A DNA stretch of 12,356 nucleotides from JAISGQ01 sp964500965 (GCA_964500965.1 CAZCQZ010000045.1:1-12356), one strand, 5' to 3'; counted from the first letter of the stretch, positions 1 to 7,737 are shown. Translations and numbers: made by a program. Notes: a model not told the origin generated them from the sequence alone.

Positions 1-587
1 CCCGAAACTTGCAGTGCATATTTTTCGACAAACAGCTTTATGCTCTGCTTCAGCACGTCAATCTGCGTTTTCAGGTAAAATTCATCTTCAAACAGCGCAT
101 AGTGTACGCAGGCTCTTATCAATATAAATATGAGCGGCGTTATTACATCATACGGTATACCCAGCGCAGACTCTAACGATTTTGCGTACTCGGTGTATCT
201 TTTATTTACACCCTCGAAAAACCTTTTGCCGTGTTCAATATACTTCGGGTGGGTGTAAACCTGATACATCAGGCGATATTTTTTGCCGTGCTCCCTTGCG
301 GTCCAGTAGGGCACTTCGTCGATAAAACGTTCCAGGTCCGCCGCGTTCACGGGAGCTTTCGCCATGAAATCATTTTCAACGCGACTCATGCAGTATTCCG
401 TTGCGCTGACAATCAAATCGTCCAAATCGGTAAAATAGGTATAAATCATTGCCGGATTGCAGCCGCAGTGCTTTCCAAGCGTTCGTATACCCGTGCCGCT
501 CAGACCGTTTTCGGCAAAACACTCATAGCATTTAACCATCAATTCTTCTTTTTTCGCAATAAACTTTTCCTCGCTCAGTGCAGGCAT
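1..587 (-). CDS. TetR/AcrR-family transcriptional regulator, C-terminus cut by window edge
   Basis: An open frame runs from an ATG at 587 to the window edge, giving 195 residues with no stop, so the C-terminus is missing. Residues about 8-55 form a TetR-type N-terminal helix-turn-helix: a helix ending in the AENG turn, then LSGTGIRTLGKHCGCNPAMI and the diagnostic IYTYFTDLDDL. The rest is helical and variable, as expected for a ligand-binding and dimerisation domain. The sequence AAGGGTGGT lies just upstream of the start as ribosome binding site. Such proteins usually repress a nearby gene and release DNA on binding a small ligand. The target is not visible and may lie off the left edge. Cysteines are frequent in the DNA-binding domain (C20, C23, C41, C43). 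The family call is firm; ligand and target are unknown. Confidence 0.85.
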   Translation of the reverse strand, partial: MPALSEEKFIAKKEELMVKCYECFAENGLSGTGIRTLGKHCGCNPAMIYTYFTDLDDLIVSATEYCMSRVENDFMAKAPVNAADLERFIDEVPYWTAREHGKKYRLMYQVYTHPKYIEHGKRFFEGVNKRYTEYAKSLESALGIPYDVITPLIFILIRACVHYALFEDEFYLKTQIDVLKQSIKLFVEKYALQVS

Positions 588-625
588 CTGACCACCCTTA
601 AAATCAATCGTTCGTTTGTTTTAGA

Positions 626-654
626 ATTATAACACAGATTTTATGTTAATGCAA
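626..654 (-). promoter_or_regulatory. Predicted promoter of the TetR-type gene
   Basis: On the minus strand a perfect TATAAT (626-631) lies 17 bases downstream of TTGCAT (649-654), a weak -35. It sits between the operon terminator and the regulator start, giving a leader of about 35 bases. The stretch between the -10 and the start holds the repeated element AACGAACG, but no convincing palindromic operator. Confidence 0.6.
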
Positions 655-684
655 TATAGCAGCGTATTACAAAACTGTAAAATT

Positions 685-722
685 AAAGAGGCTGTAAAAA
701 CTTGCGTTTTTACAGCCTCTTT
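685..722 (-). terminator. Rho-independent terminator of the rpsF-ssb-rpsR operon
   Basis: A perfect 17-bp inverted repeat (685-701 with 706-722) is closed by a 4-base loop, TTGC. It lies 17 bases beyond the rpsR stop. Read on the minus strand the stem is followed by TTTAATTTT, a U-rich tail. The plus-strand side also ends in TTTT, so it could stop transcription from both sides. It separates the ribosomal operon from the TetR gene. Confidence 0.9.
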
Positions 723-739
723 TCCAATTTCCAAATAAA

Positions 740-991
740 TCAGTCGTTAGTATAGGGGAGAAGTGCAACGTGTCTTGCGCGCTTGATAGCAGTGGTAAGC
801 TGTCTCTGATGATGTGCGCAGGTACCGGTAACTCTCCTGGGGACAATCTTAGCTCTTTCGGACATATACTTACGGAGCTTATTTACGTCCTTATAATCAA
901 TAGTGGAAACACCGTCCATGCAGAAAGCACAGAACTTTTTACGACCTTTGCGGCCGCCGCGACGGTCGGGTCTTTCGGGTCTGTCAGCCAT
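740..991 (-). CDS. rpsR: 30S ribosomal protein bS18 (zinc-ribbon-like form)
   Basis: The 83-residue product is bS18 of the small ribosomal subunit, which pairs with bS6 on the platform. The core shows the signature blocks IDYKDVNKLRKYMSE, PRRVTGTCAHHQRQL and AIKRARHVALLPY. The N-terminus is short and basic. C21-x2-C24 and C58 with H60/H61 look like the cysteine-bearing, presumably zinc-binding version of S18; many other bacteria have lost these residues. AAAGGAG lies upstream of the ATG. It is the last gene of the operon, 47 bases after ssb and just before a strong terminator. Length is normal. Confidence 0.97.
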   Translation of the reverse strand: MADRPERPDRRGGRKGRKKFCAFCMDGVSTIDYKDVNKLRKYMSERAKIVPRRVTGTCAHHQRQLTTAIKRARHVALLPYTND

Positions 992-1038
992 TTTACAGAA
1001 CTCCTTTCATGATAATTATGTAATGTTATTTTCAAAAA

Positions 1039-1494
1039 TCAGAACGGCAAATCATCGTCGATTATCGGAGTAAACTCATCCGACGCGCCGCTTTGGAACG
1101 ATGCAGGCTGCTCGCTTACCGCATTACTGCCGTAAGTGGAACTGCCGCCGTCGTTATTCTGATAGCCGGAATCGCGCTTGCCCTCTGCGAAGTATACGTT
1201 GTCTGCGACAACCTCCCAGCTTCTGCGCTTATTTCCGTCCTTGTCGGTATAGCTGCCGGTCTGAATCGAGCCTTTGACCGCAACCTGCATTCCCTTATGG
1301 AAATACTTGCCGACAAAATCAGCTCTCTGCCTCCAGGCAACTATATCAATAAAATCGGTTGCACGCTCTGCGCCGTTTGCCTGATAATCTCTATCAACGG
1401 CAAGAGTGAATCTTGAAACCGAAAAGCCGGAGGAAGTTGTTCTTGTTTCGGGCTCGGCTGTAAGCCTGCCCATAAGAATAACCGTATTAAGCAT
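1039..1494 (-). CDS. ssb: Single-stranded DNA-binding protein SSB
   Basis: The 151-residue product binds single-stranded DNA in replication, recombination and repair. Residues 1-105 form the OB-fold, beginning MLNTVILMGRL and including DFIDIVAWRQRADFVGKYFHKG and the KGSIQTGSY strand. Residues about 106-144 are a flexible linker rich in Gly, Ser and Asn. The C-terminus is the acidic tip DDDLPF, which in known SSBs recruits partner proteins. Start choice is clear: TAAGGAGG precedes the ATG at good spacing. The gene lies between rpsF (12-base gap) and rpsR, the classic Firmicute arrangement, so it is co-transcribed with both. Confidence 0.97.
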   Translation of the reverse strand: MLNTVILMGRLTAEPETRTTSSGFSVSRFTLAVDRDYQANGAERATDFIDIVAWRQRADFVGKYFHKGMQVAVKGSIQTGSYTDKDGNKRRSWEVVADNVYFAEGKRDSGYQNNDGGSSTYGSNAVSEQPASFQSGASDEFTPIIDDDLPF

Positions 1495-1506
1495 ACTTAT
1501 TCCTCC

Positions 1507-1797
1507 TTATTCCTCAACGTTAACAATCATGGAACGAAGAACGCCGTCGGTAATCTTGTAGATACGGTCAAGCTCCGCAGGGAACTCAGGCTCGCATGTG
1601 AAATTGAAGATTACGTAATAACCGGTCTTCTGCTTCTGAATCTCGTAAGCCAGCTCACGCTTGCCCCAAACAGTCACCTCGTTCATCTCACCGTTTGCTT
1701 CGATAAGATCCTGGAACTTTTTGACAACTGCTTCGATACCCTCATCGTCGAGCTTGCAGGACACAACGAGGACGGACTCATACTTTGCTTTTGCCAT
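1507..1797 (-). CDS. rpsF: 30S ribosomal protein bS6
   Basis: The 96-residue product is bS6, which binds the central domain of 16S rRNA together with bS18. The family pattern is clear: KYESVLVVSCKLDD at the N-terminus, VTVWGKRELAYEIQKQKTGY in the middle, and the closing PAELDRIYKITDGVLRSMIV. The frame can be extended upstream to 1881, but that would start in the leader hairpins. The ATG at 1797 follows AAGGAGGTGC at ideal spacing and gives the normal N-terminus, so it is chosen. It is the first gene of the rpsF-ssb-rpsR operon. Confidence 0.97.
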   Translation of the reverse strand: MAKAKYESVLVVSCKLDDEGIEAVVKKFQDLIEANGEMNEVTVWGKRELAYEIQKQKTGYYVIFNFTCEPEFPAELDRIYKITDGVLRSMIVNVEE

Positions 1798-1879
1798 TAT
1801 TTGCACCTCCTTCTGGACATATGACCCCATTTCAGGGGTAAGAAGATATGCGCGTAACGGGCGCACGCCCGGACGCAAC
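1798..1879 (-). promoter_or_regulatory. Structured rpsF 5' leader, possible S6:S18 autoregulatory site
   Basis: The leader between the predicted transcription start and rpsF holds two hairpins on the minus strand. The first (1852-1876) pairs GCGT with ACGC and CGGGC with GCCCG around a GTGC loop, with an unpaired C on one side and TT on the other. It carries a CCG at the internal bulge, as in published S6:S18 binding motifs of rpsF leaders. The second (1818-1850) pairs CATAT with ATATG and ACCCC with GGGGT, directly upstream of the Shine-Dalgarno AAGGAGGT (1805-1812). Feedback control by S6:S18 is inferred from the family; the pairing is seen in the sequence. Confidence 0.5.
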
Positions 1880-1885
1880 AAAAAA

Positions 1886-1914
1886 ATTATAACAGCAGTG
1901 CTTTAAAAAGTCAA
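1886..1914 (-). promoter_or_regulatory. Strong sigma-A promoter of the rpsF-ssb-rpsR operon
   Basis: On the minus strand TTGACT (1909-1914) and a perfect TATAAT (1886-1891) are separated by exactly 17 bases. The sequence after the -10 is T-rich and leads into the structured rpsF leader. This is close to consensus, as expected for a ribosomal protein operon. Confidence 0.85.
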
Positions 1915-1962
1915 TCTTTTTTATTTTTTGAAATCGTTCGTGACAGAAAAACACCCGAAACG

Positions 1963-4900
1963 CTATTCCAATGCTTCCTTTGCGGCGGAAAGCATCAGCT
2001 TTATGCGGTTTAGCTGATTGACCTCGCTAGCGCCGGGGTCATAGTCAACGGCGGCGATATTGGCGTAAGGGTGAGCCTCCTTAATCGCCTTGATTACTCC
2101 CTTGCCTACCACGTGGTTGGGCAGACAGGCAAAGGGCTGTATACATACGATATTCGGCGTTCCGTGTGTTATCAGCTCTACCATTTCACCTGTTAAAAAC
2201 CAGCCCTCGCCGTACTGGTTGCCCAGGGACAGGAACGGCTTCGCCATTTCCGCCACCTTATAAATCGACACCGGCGAATCAAAGCGGCGGCTCTTTTCAA
2301 GAGCGTCAAGGGCAGGCTTTCTCAAAGCTTTGATAATGCTGATTGCCGCTCGTGAAACAAGGGCGGCGGATTTCTTCATGCCCAAAAATTTTACCTTGTA
2401 CTGAGAGCCGTAAACGCTGTAATTGAGAAAATCCATCAAATCGGGCACTACCGCTTCCGCGCCCTCCCTTTCGAGCAGTTCTACAATGTGGTTATTTGCA
2501 AGGGGCATATATTTTACAAGTATCTCGCCAACCACACCCACACGGGGCTTTTTAACCGTCTCGTCAATGGGGAATGCGTCAAAGGCTTCCACTATGCCCT
2601 TGCACACCGCTTTATATTTGTGCTTGCTCTTTGGATTTACAAGGGAATCAATACAGATTTCCTGCCACTTTTTATGCAGAGCATTGGCAGCGCCGGGAGT
2701 TTTTTCGTAGGGTCTGACCCTGTACAGACAGCGCATGAACAAATCGCCGTAAACAATGGCGTGAGCGGCGTCAATCAAAAGTCCTGCCGAAAGCTTGAAG
2801 CCCTCGTTTTTCTCCATGCCGTTGGCGTTCAGTGAGATAACGGGAATGTGGGACAAATTCGCCTTGTCCAACGCTCTGCGGATAAAGGCAACGTAATTGC
2901 TTGCACGGCAGCAACCGCCGGTTTGGGTCATTATTATTGCCAGCCTGTCGGTGTCGTACTCTCCGGACAGTACGGCATCCATTATCTGTCCCACAACGGT
3001 TATTGAGGGATAACAGGCATCGTTGTTGACGTATTTTAATCCTGTGTCGATAGCCGTTCGGTTATCGTTATCCAGCACCTTTATGTGATAGCCGTGCTTT
3101 TCAAAAACAGGCTCCAGAATATTAAAATGTATCGGGCTCATCTGAGGTGCAAGAATAGTGTATCTGTCATCGCGCATCTGCTTTGTGAATCGGGCACGAT
3201 GGTACGTAACCGGTGCAGGTGTCGGCGTGACATTCTGCTCACGGCGCATATTCATGGCGGCAATAAGACTGCGTATTCTTATGCGCACCGCTCCCAGGTT
3301 GTTTACCTCGTCGATTTTGAGGAGGGTGTACATTTTTCCCGACCCCTCAAGTATTTCGTTCACCTGGTCACTGGTCACTGCATCAAGTCCGCAACCGAAT
3401 GAATTGAGCTGAATAAGCTCAAGATTGTCATGCTCGCGGATATATTCCGCCGCCGAATAAAGCCGCGAATGGTACACCCACTGGTCAACCACGCGCAAAG
3501 GTCTTGTGGGGTTGAAATCTATGGGTATGCAGTCCTCGGTGAACACCGCAAGACCGTAAGAAGCGATAAGTTCGGGGATACCGTGGTTTATTTCCGGGTC
3601 GATATGGTAGGGTCTGCCTACTATAACTATACCGCGTTTGCCGTTCTTTTCCGTTTCCGTAAGCAGACGTCTGCCCTCGGCGCGAATATCCGCCTTTGCT
3701 TTCTGCTGTTCCTCCCATGCGGCATGAACGGCGGCGCGCACTTCCTTTTCGGGAATGTCCCACTCCTTTTTGCAAAGGGTTACAAGACGGTCGGCGGCTA
3801 CGTTTTCATTGGTAAAGGCGATGAACGGTCGAATGTAATTGACCTCGCCTCTGGTTATGGCTTCCACATTGTTTTTCAGATTTTCCGGATAGGAAACAAC
3901 TATGGGACAGTTGAAATGATTTTGCGCATCGGGGGTTTCCTGATGCTCGTAAAACACACAGGGGTGGAAAATAGTCTTAATGCCCCTGTTTATCAGCCAT
4001 TGCACATGACCGTGGGACAGCTTTGCCGGGTAACATTCCGATTCGGAGGGTATTGAATCCATGCCAAGCTCGTATATTTTGCGGTCGGAAAAAGGCGACA
4101 GCACCGCACGAAAGCCCAGTTGTTTAAAGAACGTAGCCCAGAACGGGTAGTTTTCGTACATATTAAGCACTCGCGGAATACCTATCACGCCTCTGGCGGC
4201 TTCACTCTCCCCAAGAGGCTCATAGTCGAAAATCCTCCTGCGCTTGTATTCAACCATGTTAGGAGCGTTCTCGGATTCTTCGCCCTTGCCCAGACCCTTT
4301 TCACAGCGGTTGCCTGTTATGTGCCGTCTGCCGCCGTCAAAGCTGTTGACGGTCAGCATACAGTTGTTGGCACAGCCGCCACAGCGCACGGTTTTTGAGG
4401 TGTATGTAAGAGTACACAGCTTATCAAGGGGGAGCATTTTTGTATGCTGACCGTGATAGTGGTTTTTGGCAATCAGTGCCGCACCGAATGCACCCATAAG
4501 CCCTGCGATGTCGGGACAGGTGACTTCTGTACCGGCGATAACCTCAAAAGCGCGCAATACGGCTTTGTTGTGGAACGTACCGCCCTGAACGACTATATGC
4601 TTGCCAAGCTCATCGGCACTTGCAAGCTTAATTACTTTAAAAAGTGCGTTTTTGATTACGGAATAGGCAAGACCTGCGGAAATATCGGAAACGCTTGCGC
4701 CCTCTTTCTGAGCCTGCTTGACGTTGGAATTCATAAAAACCGTACAGCGTGTGCCCAGGTCAACGGGATTTTCCGCGAACAGCGCTTCTTTTGCGAAGCT
4801 TTCCGCTGTGAAGCCCAGAGAATTTGCAAAGTTTTCGATAAACGAGCCACAGCCGGAGGAACAGGCTTCGTTGAGCATAATGTTGTCAACTGCGCCGTTT

Positions 4901-6189
4901 TTCAGCTTTATGCACTTCATGTCCTGACCGCCGATGTCAAGAACGCAGTCAACGTCGGGGTCAAAAAATGAGGCGGCAGTGCAGTGGGCAATAGTTTCAA
5001 CTTCACCCTCATCAAGAGAAAATGCGGATTTCAGCAGTGCTTCACCGTAGCCGGTGGAGCAGGCACGTGCGATTTTCGCCGTGTCAGGCAGGACATTTTT
5101 TAATTCGGATACGGCAAGCTTTGCGGTTTCTATGGGGTTGCCCTGATTGCTTGCGTAAAAAGAATACAAAAGCTCTCCACCATTGCCGATAAGCGCAAGC
5201 TTTGTCGTGGTTGAGCCTGCGTCTATGCCTAAAAAGCAGTCGCCCTCATAGGTCTTAATATCGCCTTTCGGAAGTATCGCTTTATCGTGTCTTGAGCAAA
5301 ACGCTACGTATTCCTCCCGGCTTTTGAACAGTGCCGGAAGCCGTGGCATTTCAAAGAAAACTTCAACTCCCCGACTGAGCCTTCGGGCAAGGTCGCTAAG
5401 GGGCACAGCTTCGGTGTCACCGCTTTCCAGTGCCGCACCCATGGCGGCAAAAAGGTGGGAGTTTTCCGGGTCAACGGTGGTTTCGGGAGTTAGCTTCAGA
5501 GTGCGGATAAATGCGTTTTTAAGCTCGGTCAAAAAGTGCAGAGGTCCGCCCAAAAACGCCACACAGCCGCGAATAGGCTTGCCGCAGGCTAGCCCCGAAA
5601 TAGTTTGATTTACAACCGCCTGAAATATTGAAGCGGCCAGGTCCGCCTTTGTCGCACCCTCGTTTATAAGAGGCTGAATGTCGGTTTTTGCGAAAACACC
5701 GCACCGTGCGGCAATGGGATAAATCTGTTTGTAGTCAGCGGCGGCTTCGTTAAGCCCCTCGGCATCGGTTTGCAGAAGTGATGCCATCTGGTCGATAAAA
5801 GAGCCTGTGCCGCCGGCACAAACTCCGTTCATGCGTTCCTCCAGACCGCCGGTGAAATAGATTATTTTTGCGTCCTCGCCGCCAAGCTCAATTGCAACAT
5901 CGGTTTGGGGCGCGGTTTTTTTGAGAGCTGTCGCAACCGCCACAACCTCCTGAACAAATTCAATATCCAGTGCCTTGCCCAGATTTATAGCTCCCGACCC
6001 TGTTATTTTTATCTGTACCTCACATTCGCCCACCGCGTCCACTGCTTCATGCAAAAGCGCGGCAAGAGCCTCCTGAGTGTGAGCCTGATGCCGTCTGTAT
6101 TTGCCGTAAATAATATTGTCCTTTTCGTCCAGCAAAACCAGCTTGACAGTGGTTGAGCCAATGTCAATACCGGCGCGATATTGTTTCAT
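1963..6189 (-). CDS. Giant 2-hydroxyacyl-CoA dehydratase activase-type protein (two BcrAD/BadFG ATPase domains, DUF2229, HgdB-like C-terminus)
   Basis: The product has 1408 residues. Two ASKHA ATPase modules of the BcrA/BadF/HgdC activase type come first. Module 1 (about 4-255) has GIDIGSTTVK, ELGGEDAK, CAGGTGSF (C124) and ARCGVF (C163). Module 2 (about 318-575) has GIDAGSTTTK, DIGGQDMK, ACSSGCGSF (C443) and TRCTVF (C482). A linker with CGGCANNC (C603, C606, C610) and C629 follows. Then come a DUF2229 region (about 667-985; SECYP, HPCVFYE) and a C-terminal region resembling dehydratase D-components (about 1005-1400; DACYP, GGCCR). In known activases ATP hydrolysis drives low-potential electrons from a [4Fe-4S] cluster to a dehydratase; the substrate here is unknown. 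GGAGG lies 8 bases before the ATG at 6189; the frame extends to a TTG at 6216 without support. It is monocistronic, with no dehydratase subunits beside it. Its length matches large clostridial relatives. Confidence 0.9.
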   Translation of the reverse strand: MKQYRAGIDIGSTTVKLVLLDEKDNIIYGKYRRHQAHTQEALAALLHEAVDAVGECEVQIKITGSGAINLGKALDIEFVQEVVAVATALKKTAPQTDVAIELGGEDAKIIYFTGGLEERMNGVCAGGTGSFIDQMASLLQTDAEGLNEAAADYKQIYPIAARCGVFAKTDIQPLINEGATKADLAASIFQAVVNQTISGLACGKPIRGCVAFLGGPLHFLTELKNAFIRTLKLTPETTVDPENSHLFAAMGAALESGDTEAVPLSDLARRLSRGVEVFFEMPRLPALFKSREEYVAFCSRHDKAILPKGDIKTYEGDCFLGIDAGSTTTKLALIGNGGELLYSFYASNQGNPIETAKLAVSELKNVLPDTAKIARACSTGYGEALLKSAFSLDEGEVETIAHCTAASFFDPDVDCVLDIGGQDMKCIKLKNGAVDNIMLNEACSSGCGSFIENFANSLGFTAESFAKEALFAENPVDLGTRCTVFMNSNVKQAQKEGASVSDISAGLAYSVIKNALFKVIKLASADELGKHIVVQGGTFHNKAVLRAFEVIAGTEVTCPDIAGLMGAFGAALIAKNHYHGQHTKMLPLDKLCTLTYTSKTVRCGGCANNCMLTVNSFDGGRRHITGNRCEKGLGKGEESENAPNMVEYKRRRIFDYEPLGESEAARGVIGIPRVLNMYENYPFWATFFKQLGFRAVLSPFSDRKIYELGMDSIPSESECYPAKLSHGHVQWLINRGIKTIFHPCVFYEHQETPDAQNHFNCPIVVSYPENLKNNVEAITRGEVNYIRPFIAFTNENVAADRLVTLCKKEWDIPEKEVRAAVHAAWEEQQKAKADIRAEGRRLLTETEKNGKRGIVIVGRPYHIDPEINHGIPELIASYGLAVFTEDCIPIDFNPTRPLRVVDQWVYHSRLYSAAEYIREHDNLELIQLNSFGCGLDAVTSDQVNEILEGSGKMYTLLKIDEVNNLGAVRIRIRSLIAAMNMRREQNVTPTPAPVTYHRARFTKQMRDDRYTILAPQMSPIHFNILEPVFEKHGYHIKVLDNDNRTAIDTGLKYVNNDACYPSITVVGQIMDAVLSGEYDTDRLAIIMTQTGGCCRASNYVAFIRRALDKANLSHIPVISLNANGMEKNEGFKLSAGLLIDAAHAIVYGDLFMRCLYRVRPYEKTPGAANALHKKWQEICIDSLVNPKSKHKYKAVCKGIVEAFDAFPIDETVKKPRVGVVGEILVKYMPLANNHIVELLEREGAEAVVPDLMDFLNYSVYGSQYKVKFLGMKKSAALVSRAAISIIKALRKPALDALEKSRRFDSPVSIYKVAEMAKPFLSLGNQYGEGWFLTGEMVELITHGTPNIVCIQPFACLPNHVVGKGVIKAIKEAHPYANIAAVDYDPGASEVNQLNRIKLMLSAAKEALE

Positions 6190-6240
6190 TCCGATTACCT
6201 CCGGTGATGTTGCCAAATGACAGCAGTTAAAGTTAATAAA

Positions 6241-6268
6241 ATTATATTTATCAAAAACGCAAAATCAA
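6241..6268 (-). promoter_or_regulatory. Predicted promoter of the activase gene
   Basis: On the minus strand TTGATT (6263-6268) and a perfect TATAAT (6241-6246) are 16 bases apart. It lies between the murA terminator and the activase start and gives a leader of about 45 bases, so the activase gene is transcribed on its own. Confidence 0.75.
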
Positions 6269-6327
6269 CCCGGTATCACACAATCGTGCGATTTATCGGC
6301 AAAAATCACAGAATTTTAAAAAACGCA

Positions 6328-6359
6328 AACCCTGCTATGCACATGTACATAGCAGGGTT
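6328..6359 (-). terminator. Rho-independent terminator of murA
   Basis: A perfect 12-bp inverted repeat (6328-6339 with 6348-6359) surrounds an 8-base loop and starts 5 bases after the murA stop. On the minus strand it is followed by TTTGCGTTTTTT, a good U-rich tail. It isolates murA from the downstream activase gene. Confidence 0.9.
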
Positions 6360-6364
6360 GAAAT

Positions 6365-7627
6365 TTAATCGGGGAATGATTTTCTTGTAATATCCGCTCC
6401 GCATTTTGTGAGCTTTTCAATCATATTTTCATAGCCGCGTTCAATGTGGTAAACATCGCCTATGGTTGTAGTTCCCTCGGCAGCCATTGCCGCAACTACC
6501 ATTGCCGCACCGCCGCGCAGGTCGGTTGCCTTGACCGGCGCTCCGTGCAGGCTTTTAACACCGTCGTAAATAGCCACTCTGCCGTCAACGTTTACCTGTG
6601 CTCCCATTTTGCGAAGCTCGTCCACATACTGGAAGCGATTATCCCAAACGCCCTCGGTGAGCAGACTTACGCCGTCGGCAAGAGCCATGAGAACGCCGAT
6701 TTGCGGCTGCATATCCGTGGGGAAGCCGGGGTGGGGCATGGTTTTGACATTGCACCTTGTAAGCGGCTTTTCACGGGTCACTCTAACCGCATCGTCAAAT
6801 TCCTCAACAGTACAGCCCATGCTGACAAGCTTTGCGGTAATCGTTTCAAGGTGCTTTGGGGTGACGTTTTCAATTGTCAAATCGCCGCCGGTTGCCGCTG
6901 CGGCAACCATGTAAGTTCCTGCCTCAATCTGGTCTGGAATAACCGAATAGGTCGAGCCGCCGAGATTTTGAACGCCGCGAATCTTGATTGTGCCGGTACC
7001 TGCGCCGAGAATATCCGCACCGAGGGAATTGAGGAAGTTTGCAAGGTCAACAATATGAGGCTCTCTTGCGGCGTTTTCGATAATAGTAAGTCCCTCCGCC
7101 TTTACAGCGGCAAGCATAATATTTATGGTTGCGCCAACGGACACAATGTCCAGATAAATCCTGTTGCCCACCAGCTTTTCCGCCTGAAGCTCAACCATGC
7201 CGTCCTCAACGGTGAAGCTTGCACCCAGAGCTTCAAAGCCCTTTAAATGCTGGTCTATGGGACGAACGCCGAAATAACAGCCGCCGGGCAGGGGTACACG
7301 GGCTTTGCGGTAACGACCCAGCAATGCGCCGTAAAGATAATAGGACGCGCGCATTTTTCTGACCATATCATGGTCGGCAACATAAGTATTTATCGGTCTG
7401 GGGTCAATTTCAAGAACAGACGGCTCCGGTCTTGTTACCACAGCGCCGAGACTTTTCAGTATTTCCGAAAGAACATTGACATCGCTTATATCGGGAAGAT
7501 TTTCAATACGGCACACATCTCCTGCAAGGATAGTTGCCGGAATTATAGCAACAGCGGCATTTTTAGCTCCGCCTACCGTAATGCTGCCACGCAGCGTAGT
7601 CGGACCGTTAATAACGAATTTGTCCAA
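6365..7627 (-). CDS. murA: UDP-N-acetylglucosamine 1-carboxyvinyltransferase MurA
   Basis: MurA transfers enolpyruvate from PEP to UDP-GlcNAc, the first committed cytoplasmic step of peptidoglycan synthesis. With a TTG start at 7627 the protein has 420 residues and begins (M)DKFVINGPTTLRG like typical MurA. Known catalytic positions fall in place: K22-N23 in GGAKNAA, the active-site cysteine C117 in PLPGGCYFGVRP (the target of fosfomycin in this family), D305 in FPTDMQPQ and R397 in IERGYE. The frame continues upstream to ATGs at 7693 and 7711, which would add 22 or 28 non-conserved residues. Neither has a well-spaced ribosome binding site, whereas AGAGGAG (7639-7645) lies about 11 bases before the TTG. 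The function is firm; the start is probable. It has its own promoter and terminator. Confidence 0.95.
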   Translation of the reverse strand: MDKFVINGPTTLRGSITVGGAKNAAVAIIPATILAGDVCRIENLPDISDVNVLSEILKSLGAVVTRPEPSVLEIDPRPINTYVADHDMVRKMRASYYLYGALLGRYRKARVPLPGGCYFGVRPIDQHLKGFEALGASFTVEDGMVELQAEKLVGNRIYLDIVSVGATINIMLAAVKAEGLTIIENAAREPHIVDLANFLNSLGADILGAGTGTIKIRGVQNLGGSTYSVIPDQIEAGTYMVAAAATGGDLTIENVTPKHLETITAKLVSMGCTVEEFDDAVRVTREKPLTRCNVKTMPHPGFPTDMQPQIGVLMALADGVSLLTEGVWDNRFQYVDELRKMGAQVNVDGRVAIYDGVKSLHGAPVKATDLRGGAAMVVAAMAAEGTTTIGDVYHIERGYENMIEKLTKCGADITRKSFPD

Positions 7628-7661
7628 TGCGAAAGGCACTCCTCTGACTGTTTGTTTATTT

Positions 7662-7681
7662 CCGGGCGTTTTAAAACCCGG
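7662..7681 (-). other. Hairpin in the murA leader
   Basis: In the predicted murA leader CCGGG and CCCGG pair around a 10-base loop containing the self-complementary TTTTAAAA. It ends about 16 bases before the AGAGGAG that precedes the TTG start. No U-tract follows, so it is not a terminator; any role in translation is unproven. If translation began at the upstream ATGs, this would simply be coding sequence. Confidence 0.35.
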
Positions 7682-7737
7682 CGAAACATACATTTTAAAA
7701 GCCGCTGTCATGTGAACATATACAACGACCTCTGTTG

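Noticed and set aside
231..632. Plus-strand open frame of 133 codons at the left
   Set aside because: It is antisense to the TetR-type gene, which has the helix-turn-helix pattern, a promoter and a ribosome binding site.
1921..1962. Possible terminator after the activase stop
   Set aside because: CGTT/AACG arms with bulges can pair imperfectly, but the stem is weak and is not followed by a U-tract on the minus strand. Read-through into the rpsF operon cannot be excluded.
3430..4971. Plus-strand open frames at 3430-4056, 4120-4398 and 4444-4971
   Set aside because: All are antisense to the activase gene, whose protein sequence is continuous and clearly conserved; their products show no recognisable domain.
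6446..7246. Long plus-strand open frame (266 codons) opposite murA
   Set aside because: It lies wholly antisense to a well-conserved gene, has no family pattern or ribosome binding site, and is explained by codon bias of murA.
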